From NCBI GenBank assembly GCA_022316685.1, contig JAKJHU010000039.1:2108001-2172000 (forward strand): DNA of 64,000 nucleotides, in the 5' to 3' direction. Of the stretch, positions 32,284 through 46,300 are shown piece after piece (positions within the stretch are counted from its first letter, which is position 1; each line of letters opens with the position of its first letter). The notes beneath the pieces are model-generated. The model was not told the origin of the DNA. It ran no database searches and saw nothing but the letters and a program-made list of their open reading frames with translations. Source of the stretch: Progne subis subis. Lineage: Eukaryota > Chordata > Aves > Passeriformes > Hirundinidae. The translations under genes and the position numbers were made by a program.

Positions 32284-34967
32284 AGTGAGTTGGGAAATAA
32301 ACTTAACAGCAGGGAGCTTCCATTGCCCTACCACATGGGCAACTGGCACTATAGTGGAATGCTGAAGGAAAAATATCCCCATACCCTACATTTAAATCAT
32401 GGATTTGCCTGCAATGAGTCTTCTGACTAGGGCATGGCACTGCTACTGTTGTGCAGTGGTTACACTACAGTTTGGATTTAGAGGTGTACAACTGCTTTCC
32501 AGTAAAAACCTTCAGCAGCGGAGATGGAAAAGAATTTATTGCAAAGGTACAGAGCCTGGTTAACTTCACAGAAGTACTGCAAAACCTTCTTTAATTTCTA
32601 TTTGTTACAAAGCAGAAGGAAATGCTTTTGATGGTCAAATTGGGCAGGGACAGTAACCATAATTAGACTTTATAAAGATATTTTTCCCCCATTGGGGTTA
32701 TGAAATGATTTGTTTGTTTTATAGCTGAAGGTCTCATGTAAAATTTAATTACCTTTATGATATTGCGGGATTTTTTTTTAAAGAGAAAAATAATTTGAAT
32801 TTTTTCCACAATTTTCTGAGCATTTTTTTAACCACACTTAGCTAGGCAAGCTTTACAGCTCTTTGTGTTCACCCTTAAGGTAAACTCAGCCTGATATTGA
32901 CATCAACACCCTTGGGTTAAAAGCACATTAAGGAATGAATCATAGTCTCTGCAGAATTCTCAACAGAAATTCTGGTTTGTGTGACATTATACAACTCTTA
33001 GCTGACTTAACTGTGATGGTCAGCAACGCAATCACCAGTTCAGAAAACAAACAAGAAACAAGCACACCAAAAAATCCACCTCCTGGATGCGCTGTTGAAC
33101 TTCACAGGAACCGAAGATAAAAATGCAAGTCAAAAACCATCAGTATGATTAGAAACCCAAAAAACCACAGAAGGAAAGATGTGGTACATGACAAGTAATT
33201 AATAATTCATGTTTTATCTATATAATTTATATTACATATAATTATATAGTAATGATGATAATTTACAAAGCTTATTGTTTGTAACAGAGTATGTTCCCAT
33301 GTGTCTCCCTTACTACTAACCCCAATTCTAACTGACCTATTTTTCCCGGAAATTGAAAAGTCCCTCTGTCAGATACATTTGGAGGAAATAAAGTCATACC
33401 AAATACCATTTTACAGCAGGCCTGCTAAATGCAGCAGTCTACTCTAGCTCAAGGTCATCTCAAGATATTTGAAGATTATAAATGGAGCAGGTGATGCCTT
33501 GTTGAGCAGTGGATGGAAAGTCATTGCAGCATCATGTAAGAGGGCAACACTCCCTTTAAAGGATTTGAGAAACGTGATAGGTATGAAAAAGCATCCAGGT
33601 ATGTGTGTCAGTGCACAGACTGTACTCCAGCTCCTGCAGTAGGTTTTATTCTAAGCAGGAAAGAATACAGGCTCCTGTTGGTTATATGGAGCCTAGGGAA
33701 ATACCAGCATTTTCCTTCCTACCAGTTGTTGAGCCCTGATCACAAAGATGTGAAACAAGAGAACACTTCTTAAAACACTGGCATACCTTTGTATAAATAA
33801 TTTGTTCTATCAGTTCATCAGCTTCTACTTTATATGTCCACCAGTAAGTAAGCCTAACCATTCTCAAGGTTTTCAAAGATTTCACAAAACTCTGAAACAT
33901 TCTTTTTACGTTCAGCCTGTTTATTCCTTAATATATTTGTTCTCACACCACCATCAGCCTTCTAGTTTTATCTCCCTTCTCTAGGTTGCTTCCATGTAGA
34001 ACAGGCAGGTCCATTCTCAATGGCTGCTGTGACAAACTAACCTACAGTCATCCAGTGTCCTCTCAAATGGCAGGTTTTCCCTTTCCCATACATACTCCTT
34101 CATCCATGCATCTGCTTTGAGTTAATTTTCCTCAAATATGGGTGACATGCCAACCTAAAACTTCTACATAAAACTCTATCAGAACTTTGTTCAACAGCAT
34201 ATTCCCTTTCTCCACTGGAAATGCTTCAACCTCCAACAACTCTAGATCTCATTACCTTTTTTAAATCCAAGTCTTATCAAGTTCTGATTAAACACTGCTT
34301 CCTGTATTTGTTTTTCTTCCTTTTGAGTTGTTTAAAGTACCTCAACCGGCAACTGAACACAAACGTGCGATTAGAAGTCTAGCCTGGTGTAATATTTGCC
34401 ACATCAAAAGCAAGAGTTAGCAAAACTTCTGTCCCAGTTTAAGTTCAGGTGTGGCTCCAGACAAATTTTTCATCTACTGGAGTTGATAGACTGTCAAAGA
34501 TTTTACACTGAACTATAAAAAAGTGAAGTTCAGCATAACAACATTGCTTGGCTATGATCAAAATTGGAGACATTGGAGAAATGGAAAAATTTCAACCATT
34601 TTATTCCAAGGTACAGCACCCTTAAGAAAACACAACCTTTTGTTCTGTGCTCCTTCCTTTTCCCAGGCAGCACTTTTTCGAGGACACTGAGACCTTTACT
34701 AAGACTTCTGCTCCACAGAACTCGCTTAAACACACTCAGCAACAGGCCACCAGTGGTTCACCCTCTCTGCTACCTCACCACAAGATTCTGCTCCCTCCTT
34801 TGCCCTGGATTTCCTGTTTATCTGCTGCTGCCCTGAGCAACCTGACAAAGAAGCACACCTTTTACCTTCACGGCACCATGGCACTTGCATTTTAAGTTTC
34901 ATCCCTCTAAGAATCACTGCAGATACAGTAAGATCTGTGTTAGAGAAGTGACTAGAGATGCTCTCAG

Positions 34968-34994
34968 AAGATCTGCTGCCACACAGCAGATCTT
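34968..34994. repeat. Small perfect inverted repeat
   Basis: 11-base arms AAGATCTGCTG and CAGCAGATCTT around a 5-base spacer CCACA. Intergenic; no known function. Confidence 0.75.
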
Positions 34995-36462
34995 TGCCTT
35001 TGAAACTCCAAGGGCAGACAAAAAAAGCAGTATTTTCATAGGAAGTAATTGTTTTCTTATTAGAGTATGATATCCCATTAGTTATTTTATGTTGTTCCTT
35101 CACTAACTCAGGATTCAAAAATCCACAACAGGAATTATTATAAAAATATTCCCAAGTATTTTCTTTTAAAAATATAAGAATTGTTTCCTTATACAACAGC
35201 ATCAACAACAAGTGATCTTAAAAATCTTAGTTGCTAAGCACTTAGCTGGAAAGAAGATTCAGCTAGAGCTTATCAGCTAAACAGAACATGGTCATCATCT
35301 GCAGAGGACATGATACCTATATTATTGTGAATGTAAAGTCATCCTTGTCTGTGGCAATCTAGCAACCCCACAAAAGCAAGACTACTTTACCTGTAATACC
35401 TGTTGATGTGAGTAGATGGTCTTGCAGATGAAGGCAGTGTGCTCTTTTCTCAGGGTAATAATTTTTTGGACAGATCAGAAGCTGATGTACCTGTTTAATT
35501 CATTTAGTTCAACTTAAAACCAAGAAATTTTTACCAACTCTCTTTAAAATTATTCTGCTGTAGGGACAATTAAAGCAAGGTGATCGCGATTCCAGCACGA
35601 GACAGTTGAATTCACCAGCACAACTTCCAACTCTTACTAAGACAGAAAAACCCACAGCTCTTGACCTTGAAAACACGGTTACTTTCAATTTATCAGCTGA
35701 AATGGGCTTGCCACACCTTTAAGATTCCTTAGGCAGTAACTGGTATTGTCTTGCTCATCCTCTCCTTGATAGGTGGCCTGTAGTAAACAGTAAATATAAG
35801 GTTTTCTTTCTTAGCTCAGCCCCTGGTTTTCACCTGCAAGCTATCAACGTTGTTGTCCCTGACAAATGTACTTAAGAATAACTGTTAATAGCATGTGAGC
35901 AAAACTAGTATTTATTAAAAGAGAAAGATATTAAAAAACCATATTAAGAATCACACTCATCTATAAGCCCTTACATAATTTCCTAAGACAAACCTCCTGT
36001 CCTCAGTTTTAAACACAGAACCAGTACATTCAGCTCAATGTAAAAGCCATAAAAGTAACAGGGCTCGTTTGCCACTGTCCTGCATTTCATATTTTCCAAC
36101 TGCATAATTTTGTACTTTTCTCTGGGCTTTATGCAAAGTGAGGTGAATCCCATCCCACAGCACAGCAGGATCTGGCAATCTTTTATTCATTCTCATCTGT
36201 AAGGCGTGCCTTACCTTGCCTACTGATGTCTCTAGAATACAGACAGACAAAAAGTACTTCAACCAAGGTCTGAGTGAACTCAGGCTGAAATGTAAAGAAA
36301 AATTACCTAATTCAAACCCTTCCGAGGAGCCTTACTTACTCCTACAGAGAAAGATGAGACTTATGGCATTTTCATCATAGTTTCATCATCTCATGATGAT
36401 CAAACTATTGGAAGTAGTAACAAAATCACACAATGTGTTTTTACTGTTAAATATAAAAAACA

Positions 36463-36468
36463 TTTATT
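36463..36468 (-). terminator. Possible poly(A) signal of PLA2G4F
   Basis: The first AATAAA found on the minus strand after the stop codon, implying a 3' UTR of about 680 bases. An ATTAAA variant lies nearer at 36,686-36,691. Choice between them cannot be made from sequence alone. Confidence 0.35.
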
Positions 36469-37149
36469 TCCTTAAAAAAGAAAAATTTACCAAAATAAGA
36501 TACTCTGTATACAATTTCTGGGAGACTAAAAGCCATTAAAATCCTTGAGAAGGGTAGGAAGGAAATTCAAACCATGAATGGCAAAATGGGAAGCAGGTAG
36601 TGACTGTTTAGTCTTGAAAGTATACGGGCATCAGCCAGTAGCAAGCTGAAAGCAAAAGGAGACATTTTCTCTCTCAGTGTGTAGCTTTAATCTGTGGAGT
36701 TCTTTTTAAGATGATGTAAATTGTAAAGGTTCGTGAAGGGAGGTTCAAAACCAAGATATAAAAGTACAGCAGGAATCTGTTTCCTCAAACATCAACACAC
36801 CTTTGATAAAAATAGATGCATCATCATTCAGTAGTCTGGAAGATTATTCTCTAGATGCTTGAATGGTTTGGATAGCCCTCCCGAATCATCTGGAATCAGC
36901 CACTGTGATTTGATAAACCAAGCTAGGTAACTCCTCACCCTTCCCCACACGAGGAAGCAACATCCACGTTCTACTGTACATCCCTTGAGTGCCCATCAGA
37001 GCACATAACCTGGAATGACTTTTCTGCGTCAGGTGCGCTACTCCCTCCCCAAGAAGACAATTTCCAGCCATTCACTTTCAGTATTCTGTCTTGAACTTCA
37101 CGGCTTTTGTACACCGCAGCCTCTCTGTATCCTCAGCTTCGGAAACCGC

Positions 37150-37379
37150 TCATGTATTTGACTTACTGATGACTTTCTTCAACTTCCTCCTTTGCAGAGC
37201 CAAGTTCAGGGTTTTGAGGAGAGTGTCCTTGTTGTTCAGAACATTGTAGCGATTCACTTCCACTAACCTGCTGAAATCATATGGCTCAAAGGTGAAGTTG
37301 AGTGTACGGTAAGGGGAATCTTTTGACTCAATGATAAAGTCACCAAAGGATTTCTCTTCTTCTGACTCACGTTCAACTC
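37150..37379 (-). CDS. PLA2G4F: PLA2G4F exon 20 (C-terminus and stop)
   Basis: 230 bp, phase 1 to the TGA at 37,150-37,152. Encodes [14 protein letters not shown] and [14 protein letters not shown], ending in a basic tail Q-R-R-K-L-K-K. The acceptor's polypyrimidine tract is partly made of an AT-rich microsatellite (see 37,391-37,441). Confidence 0.94.
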
Positions 37380-40300
37380 CTGCAGCAAGAAAGAAAAATA
37401 AAAATAAAAATAAAATAAAATAAAAATTTAAAAAAAAAAAAATCACAAAACCCTCTGATGTGATGGAATTATTTTAGCTGAATTCTGCTAGGAGGATATC
37501 AGAGCTAATTCTGTTGAAACTCAACATTTTTTCCCCAGAGCTCCTCCTCAGAGATATCAGCTCCTTCCAAAATATTTGGAAGCTGAAGGGGCAAAGCATT
37601 ATTATCCTTTCTATTTACACTAGGCTCCAAAACACAATATTAAAATACATTTTCATTGTTATAAATTGTTAAGTTCATCTCTGATTATTATGCTCAAAAT
37701 GAGGAATATAAAGGCAAATTCTCCCTGGAAGTGCTGCTCTACACTAAAATGAAAGACAAACCTACAGACCACCTAATCAAGGGGAGGATGAACAAGATAA
37801 TACCACTTACTGCCTAAAGAAACTGACCCCAGGAATACCTTGCCCCTTAAATTTAAATAGCAGTCTTAAAAGATGAACATTCAAGTAGTTTACTATAAAC
37901 ACAATTGTGGGGGAGGGGGGTTGTGAGACTCTTCTCTCATCTTACCCTTCAAAAAACTATTGGAAACTGATTCTGTCTTAAATGTAAATAACAATTTAAC
38001 AATTACAGAGTAATAGTAAAAAGGATGAAAAGAGGAACATTGATCTCATTGAATTTTTCCCCATCCCCATCAAAGAATTTTTAGAAGAGTGCTTTAAGAT
38101 ACAGCTTGCTTGCCTGGAGCTTTGTATTTCTGGAAGGTGTCATTCACCAGTGGGAAATGGAGTACAATTGGAGCCTTTGGATTGTTGTCATCCACAAACA
38201 CGTAACACTCTTTTGGCTTCTTTTCATCTTCCTCACTGAATTTGATTTTTGGAAAAGGAATTTCCCGCTCCTCACAGTATTTCTGAGTCAGCTCTAAAAC
38301 CTGTCATCAGAGAAAAAAGATAACTGCAATAGAACACCAGAAACACTTCCAAGATCATCTAACTACTATCCTCAAAGGGAAAGAGACTTTCATTAAAAAA
38401 AAAAAAAGAAAAAAAAGGAGAGAGAGAGAGAACTGACAGAAACTCAGCTTCGTATCAGCAGAATTAATTTCTCTGGCTGGTAATAGAGAAGAATGAAGAG
38501 CAGAACTGCAACAAACATCAACAGATTGCAGCTGAAATTTTTTATACTTTCTTACTCTAAATCTATTCACCTTAACTTTTCTGCACTTAATAATGAACAC
38601 TTGTATGCACTTGTATGAAAATAACTTGTCTGCATGAAGAAATTCACCAATAGCCACTCTTTCTTCAGAAGCACATATCTAAGTAATAATGATCTCACAG
38701 GTCAAACAAATAGTCTTACTTTACTAAAGAATTTGTTCAGGCTTTTGAAAATTTTTGAATCTTCTTACAATTGTCAACTTTCTACTTTCCCATGACCTTC
38801 ACAGGAAAAAGTGTAACAAAAAAAAATATTTGAAATGTCTTTTCATAGGAAGACAGGCTGAGAGAGGTGGGGCTGTTCAACCTGGAGAAGAGAAGGCACT
38901 GGGGAGACCTTACAATGCCTTCCAGTACTACAGGAGGCTTCCAGGAGCTGGAGAGTGACTTTTCACAAGGGCATGTAGTGATAGGACTAGGTGGAAATGG
39001 CCTTAAGCTGAAGGAGGGTAGGTTTAGATCAGATATTAGGAAGAAATTTTTCACTGTGAGGGTGGTAAGACACTGGCACAGGTTGCCCAGAGAAGTTGTG
39101 GATTCCCCATCCCTTGAAGTGTTCAAGGCCAGGGTGGATAAGGCTTTAAGCAAACTGCTCTAGTGGAAGGTGTCCCTGCTCATGGCAGGAGGGTTGAAAT
39201 GAGATGATCTTAAATGTCCATTCCAACCCAAACCATTCTGTGATTCCATGAAAGATGTAAGGATTTATTTTCATTCATCTGTGCATTAGTGCTTGTATTC
39301 AGCTTAGCTGATCTGCTGCTGCTAAGTATGATTCTGTGCTTTTATGTTCATGTAATAATGCTCAGCTACATCTCTCACCTCAAATGGAGCTTCCCAGGAA
39401 AAATTGAATGACAAGATAACATCCACATCCCTCTCTGGCTGAAGTACCAAAGGAAAGGGAGAGTTGATGGAAAAGCCACCATCCACTAAATACAAGCCCT
39501 CTTCCATGGGGGTCAGCTGGTTGGGAAATGCATCCAGGTGAGTACCTGTAAAACACTCCAAGTAACACAAGTAACTATATTGATTCATTGCACATATCTT
39601 GGCAGAAGAAATAAACAAAGCTCATAATAGTGTTATAAGAAGAAAAAAGACATTCCAACATGCACCTTCATCTGAGACAGATCTATCAAGTCTGATGATG
39701 AGCTTGCCTTGTATGACACAATAAACACAGTGGATCAAAATTTTTCCTCCAGTGTAAGAAGGGATATATTCCCTGGCTTCAATAGAACAAAGTCAAGCTC
39801 ACTTATGTTCCATGACATTGGGATATTATACAGTGTGTTCATATTTTGTGATAGTCAGATACACATAAATTACTTTACCTCTCCAAGTCACAAATTTCTT
39901 GATGTTAACATAATCTTTGTGAAGATACAATCCCTTCATGAAGTTGAAGGTTTCCCCACATGTGACCCGGGACTTGAAGAAATCCTGAAAAGTTTGTAAG
40001 AAGGGGCCCCCAGGTATAACCAAGCGAGTCTTCAGTCGTGCTGGGTCTAGGAAATGGCATCTTCGGCAGTCATCTGCAGAGGATCACACAAGGATGCAGA
40101 GCACACACAAAATGCCAGTTCCAACATTTCAATCAGGCCTTTTTCTACAATATTTAACCACTTGTCCTGGTTAAATATTGTAGGAAAAGGCCGAATTTGT
40201 CCTCTAATAAGGGTATTGTAATGAAATTTAAATGAGACACATTATTACACAACTGGGTGGTTTGCTAGCCCTGTTTAACGGGAAAAGCATTACTCATAAA

Positions 40301-43300
40301 GCATTGCCCATATTCATTTCAAACCCACACAAAAAAAACCTTTGTTACCAAGTGACAGCCACTTCTGTCACATAAGACATCAGTCAACCACACTCAGTAG
40401 CATTTTTAACTACACAAAACGAAAAGGGTGAGGTGTGCCGGGAAAAACCAAGGCTGGAAAGGCAGAAGGAAAAAAAAAAAATCCCTTCTTCTATTGCTTA
40501 CCATAAGGCCATAACTATGCACAAGAACAAGTCCCAGCCTCTAAAACACTTACTTTTCACTATAATGAACAAATGGAGGTCAATAAGCATACAACCAGCT
40601 TATCAAATATTACAAAAAAGCAGACCATGAAGGAAACTGAAACTCCTTTTCCATCTCCTACTTAGCAATCCAGCTTCTATTCTTCCTCTTCTCAGGATTA
40701 TGATGCCTGCACTTTAATATGCATTTAAGACAGCTCCCAGGACGAACCCAAATTTATATTCAAAGTCAGATACAAATTCTTTTTAAAAGAACAGGAAGTG
40801 TAGTAAAGAAGCAATTTCTCTCTTCACTGTAAGAGTGATCAGAGGGAGTAACACAGAATAAAAGAGATCTGTCCCAATCCACCCCTTGTGCTAATCTTGA
40901 AAACTACATGCAGCACATTTTTGCACCATATTATTTGTGATCACTACAAAATCAGTGATCTTTTGAGAAATCCAATTATTTGTATGTATGCTCTTACCTA
41001 CAACTCTGATAACATCTTTTAAAGAATCTAGAAAGCCCAGTCCTATACCAACCACCTTCAGGCAGATATCATCCAAGCTTGCAGCAAAGGCACTGCCCCA
41101 CATTCCTGCAGGAGAAACGTGGAAGAATTTAACACTCACAAGGTTTTTCACAGTGTAACCAAAAGGCCTATAATTCACCTGACATTTTTCATGGGAGAGG
41201 GCTCTCACTTGATCCCTACTATTCTAAAAGTTTGAGTTAAAACCTTGGGGTTAATCATGTGACAAATTTATGATATTATAATATAATGCAGAAAAATTGC
41301 CAGGAGAAAGGCACGGAGAAGATAGTAAGAGAACAGGAAGACTGACAGTAAACATTTTTGACAGACAGCTGTAATATAGTCATCTTGCAGACTCAGGACA
41401 TCAGACTGTAACACTATGAACCAACTATGAACCTAAAGCTCTGGAGAAAGATTTGACATATTTCACTTCTTCAAGTTCTTTTGTAATGCAAAAAAGGCAT
41501 GGACTTCTGTAAGTCCCCGAAGCAGCAAAGTTCATTTCCATCTCCTCATATGATAATTCAATCATTATCATAAGATCACACCTTGCAGAAAACAAATCCT
41601 GGGCTCTGGATGTTTCTGGACAAGTCGTCCCATGAAGAACTCGCTGTCAAAATTCTCTGTTCGAACAAAAGCTCCGTATTTGCGAAATCCAACTTCATAG
41701 GGAGTGAACTCACACCATTCTAAGAACAAGCCAACAGGATATTTACTCATCTCAGAGTAAACCCAAGTGAAAATATTTATCTGATATCTGTTCACACAAG
41801 GGAAACAGAAAGGACTCTCCCCCCACTTTTCACAACCACCACGGATTTCTCTGCCCCTCTTCTCTAGCTTCTATGTACATGTGATTAACAAGAAGTCTTG
41901 TGAAGGCTTTCATTCCATTCATCTTGACTTTGTTACTATGGAAATAACCTGCCTCTTTTACTTTTGCTTTAAACCTTTTTGATGGCTCCCTTTTCCATCT
42001 GAAATGGAAGCTACATTATTTTTCTGAGCTTTTCTTTGCACCACAAACCATCTCCCTGAAACTATTACAGTACAGGCTTGAAAATTCGAATGACCCCCAC
42101 CACACCAGACTTCACTGTCTGCTTATCAAAGTGCCCCCTCAGGCTTGAAAGATTTCCACAAAGACCTGAAAAAGAAGGGTCATCCTGTCCAGCTCCTGGG
42201 CCTGCACAGATCAATCCAACAAAACACAGCATGCATCTGCAAGCATTATCCAAATGCTTCTTGAACTCTGGCAGGTTGGATCAAACTGAATTCACTGCCA
42301 TACACACACACTCCTCCAGAATAAAACAAACAAGTCCCCTAGTGTACACAGATGAACACAAGCATTTGTGTTCCTGTCTCACTCATCTATCCCCACTCGT
42401 TGCATCATATTTAAAGTTGCAATGAAAGACTGGTCCTCGTATTTTTACTCTAAGAACTCAGGCCACTAAAACATACAATTTTGATGATGCGTATTACATG
42501 TAAAATTATGTCAAATCCATTTTATATGAATCCTACACAAATTTTTTATCTGAGTCTATAGAAGAAAGTGTTTTCCTAATCACCAGGGACTCTAATTCTG
42601 TGATTCAGACAGAGACACATGTATTACAGGAATCTTCTCAGCTCCTGAAAATTTCAGGCAGTTTCTAGCAAAATGCATGGAGTGGCCAACAGTTCTGAAT
42701 CTCATTTCTCGGTTTTAGCCACAACGAAGACATTTGCTACACAATGATAATACTCTGTCAATCAGTTCCCTATTGCTTCTTGCACTAACAGCTGCTGTGT
42801 GAGCTGTATTTCCTGTTACCAGCTGCTCACTACACAAGCAATTGGACAGATGAAATAAATTTATGGACTTTAGCAAACAAAAATAAATTTCCATGTTCAT
42901 ACCTGCAAAGTCACCACTGCTCATATTGGGTCTCACATTGACAGCTGCATAGATAGGATAAGGGTTCTGGGCCCATTTCACTGCTTCTTGCTGATCAGAC
43001 AGCTTTGATGGATCTTCCTGGTCACAAGTAAGGAAGGAGAAGCCCACTTAAGTCAGGTAAATTCTGTACCCATAGTTTGATAATTGGTAGCTGTTGCTTA
43101 GCATTTCTGATTAACAACAGTACTAATTCAAAGGCCCTCTCCTCTTCACTGTCCAGGTATATGGTTAGATTTGTCCAAAATATTTCTGCAGCTGTATATT
43201 TAGAATGTCTAATGTTATTAATAAATTAGCTAGCCCTCTGATTTTCAATCTCAATTACACAGAAAATACTGCACAGTAACTCCATTCTGCAAAACCAACA

Positions 43301-46300
43301 TCGTTCTGTCAGGCTTAACCTGCCCAGTACAAAAGCTATTCTTTCAGTAACAGTCATTCCAAATAAACTGCATTTTTCTGTAACACTGATCCATATGAAT
43401 TAAAAATTCTTTACTGAAGAAGATACTATGTTTATGGCACAGCACCACCTATACAAAGGTAGAGAGTAATTGGTTTCTTGACTCTAAACACACAGGTCGG
43501 TAGAGTTACCACTTGAAAGACAAAGAGCAGTACACATCCAAACATGAGTTCTTTTACCTTCTGTTGTAGGAAATATTCCACAATCAGGCCCCACAAATCT
43601 GTAAAGGAAACCCTCCGTCCGGTGATCTCCATAGCATTCAGCTCCTGGAAATAGTATTTAAGTCGTTCTGGGGAAAATGCCCCTGCTTTGCTGCTGGACA
43701 CAGTAGCCTGAGCTCTTCTAATTGCATCTTGAAGGTCTTTCTGTGACCAGTCAGGGTCTTGATACAGTGTTGATAAACACCTGAAAATGCATTTATTAAT
43801 GTCATCAGTAATAAAGACCCTCATGTAAACAATAATTTTAGCTAGTTATAATTAGTGCTGCAGCAGTTGAGAAGTCTAGCTAAAAGAAGAGCGAAGAATC
43901 CGTAAATAAAACATCTCTGAACTCTAAATTGTGCTGGAAACCCTGACACCTATAGGACATCTTCATCCTCATTGCTAACCTGCCTTCCAAAGACGTTCTG
44001 AGCATCCTATGCTAACACCCAGGAACCAGTTCTTTAAAATCTGTTAACTCCACAACAAAACAATCATGATATGCTGGCTGATGGCAAGGGTGCAGCATGC
44101 AGCAGTAGAAGCCATGGCCTTCACCAGAACACAGGTCTGATTAAAGGAGAAGCTAATTTGGACCATTGACTATCTCTACAAACTGATGCCTACATTTGTT
44201 TGGAAGTGTCTCTGAATCAAAAGGGGCAGGAAAACTAGGTACAGAGGAGTGAACTTAACACACAAAGCTTGGAAGGAAGGATTACGCTGTCAGCTTGCAC
44301 AACTCTCCACAAAATCATTTCACAAAAACAAGGGATGACTTCACCAGAAACTCCAAGAATTGAGCAACTGAAGCATTCTAGCCATGTCTAATATTTCAGC
44401 ACATTGCTCCAGTCCACCAAAGGGCAAGACAGTGCTACGCCTCTCTTCAGCCTCTATGCCATTCTGGAAGGTGATGACGTAGTGGCCTGCATGGATATGT
44501 TTCCAGTGACTTGCACCACCTCAGTCATCTTCTTGGCAAGAGTAGGGGAATGAGGAAGGTTTTTAAGTCAGTGCTGAGCTACTACACAGCAGTTCCACCC
44601 ATACAATACATTCTAATACTCAACTGTCAGACTTGCACAAGCAGCAGATTCATAACTTTAGCCAGTAGCTGTGATGAGTAGGACATGATGCTGGATCTCT
44701 TAGACTGTTCTGGATCCCCAAAAGAACTCGTAGGTGAAAACTGCTAAAATACTTCATTTGCTGTCTGCCTACAGATGGCACATAATTTTGGCCTTATACT
44801 GCGTCAACACTACCATTTCACCTCTAAGTTTCTGAATCAAAGCTGCACGTAGCTTACCAAGTAGAGCCAGAAATCCCACAGAGGTACACTGCAGCATCCA
44901 GAAGGCCCAGCTGCTGCAGCCCAGCAAGGCTGCCATAGAACGATGTCAGCGCTCTCATCCCTCCTCCAGAGCCCAGCACCGCTACGACCGGAACCTGCAC
45001 ACAGCAAACTCAGGAGTCACAACCACAGGCTTTTGATTGCCAATGAATTACAGCACTAATCCCATTTCAGTCTCATTTGAATAAAAAACCAGAGATATAA
45101 ACCTCTATTTCTATCTACATTACAAGTAATTTTGGGTTTGATTTCAAGGTGAACTTCTTTCTCTATTTTGTGACTGAAATATGTTGCTTGCTATAAAGCA
45201 TAGCCTGGTCATCTTAGGGAGAGTCACTTACTGAAGTTGTTATGTGTATTATCATACATTTACTTTCATACAATGCACATATAAGAGGCAATTATTCTTC
45301 TAACAGCAGCCAAATACTACTGAGCAGGGTATCAGGATATGTAGATGTAAGTTTCCTCAAATAAGCAATTAAGAATGTATTCCTGTGGTGTGACTTTCAT
45401 TTTAAACATTCTGAAACAAAATTTTCCATCATATTTCTAAGCCCAAAGCCCAAGATACAGGAGTTCCAATAAAGAACATGCAATCTGAAATTTCAACGTT
45501 TTGTTTTCCAAAACACACACTGCCTAACTATCAACCAAGCCAAAAGGATTTGACCAATCTCACCACAGGACTGTGCTCAATACCTCATCTTTTGGAGGGG
45601 ATTCTTTTAAGTGAAGAGTCTTCCTCAGTGCCTCAGAAACTACTTTCTTCCTTCTGTCCAAAAATTCTCTCTCCTTTTTACAGAGATCAAAACCCAGACG
45701 GATATCAAGATCCCAAGTGCTGAAATAGAAGTTAAGGAAAAAAAACCTTAAAATTTTGGAGGACTTGTAATCCATGTGGAAAAGCAATTTTTATGAACAT
45801 GGAATCTACGTGCAGACCTGAACTGGATCAGGTGAAATTTCAGTGTATACACCAGCTATTTTCTACAACCCTTTGGAATTACAAATTAAATTCTCCATAT
45901 TGTTATTTCTCCTTTAATGTTTAAATTCAAAGCTTCTGTTCAACAGTGCTCAGATTAAGATTCAGGAATTTCACGAAGGAAGAAAAGATTCTTAGTAGGT
46001 GAAGAAGATTGTATTAGGAGCAACTGACATCACTGTATCAACATGAACATGAAATGAGGGGAAGAGGGATTTTAAAACAGAAGGTTCTGAACTTAAGAGG
46101 CAGAAGGAACCAAGTGAATACCAACTTAACTTGTTATGAGTTTGTAAAACAGGAGCAGGATCTCCAGTTGATGACTGGATACTAAATGACCCTATCAACT
46201 TACAAGCCAACTTCTTGGTTTTGTTATTTTTTTTTTTCCTTTTTACTCCTTTCTTGCACCCTTCATCTATTTCATAGTTCAAGCTCCTCACGCACAGAAC

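Larger units (their letters stand above)
29506..36462. other. Intergenic between the two cPLA2 genes
   Basis: No gene recognised in about 7 kb. Contains a short CR1 tail (31,748), an A/C-rich tract (32,160), a small hairpin (34,968) and a short hydrophobic reading frame (30,900). Confidence 0.5.

Noticed and set aside
38281..38300. Alternative GT donor near exon 19 of PLA2G4F to avoid a GC donor
   Set aside because: The nearest usable GT downstream of 38,114 gives phase 0, but exon 20 requires phase 1.
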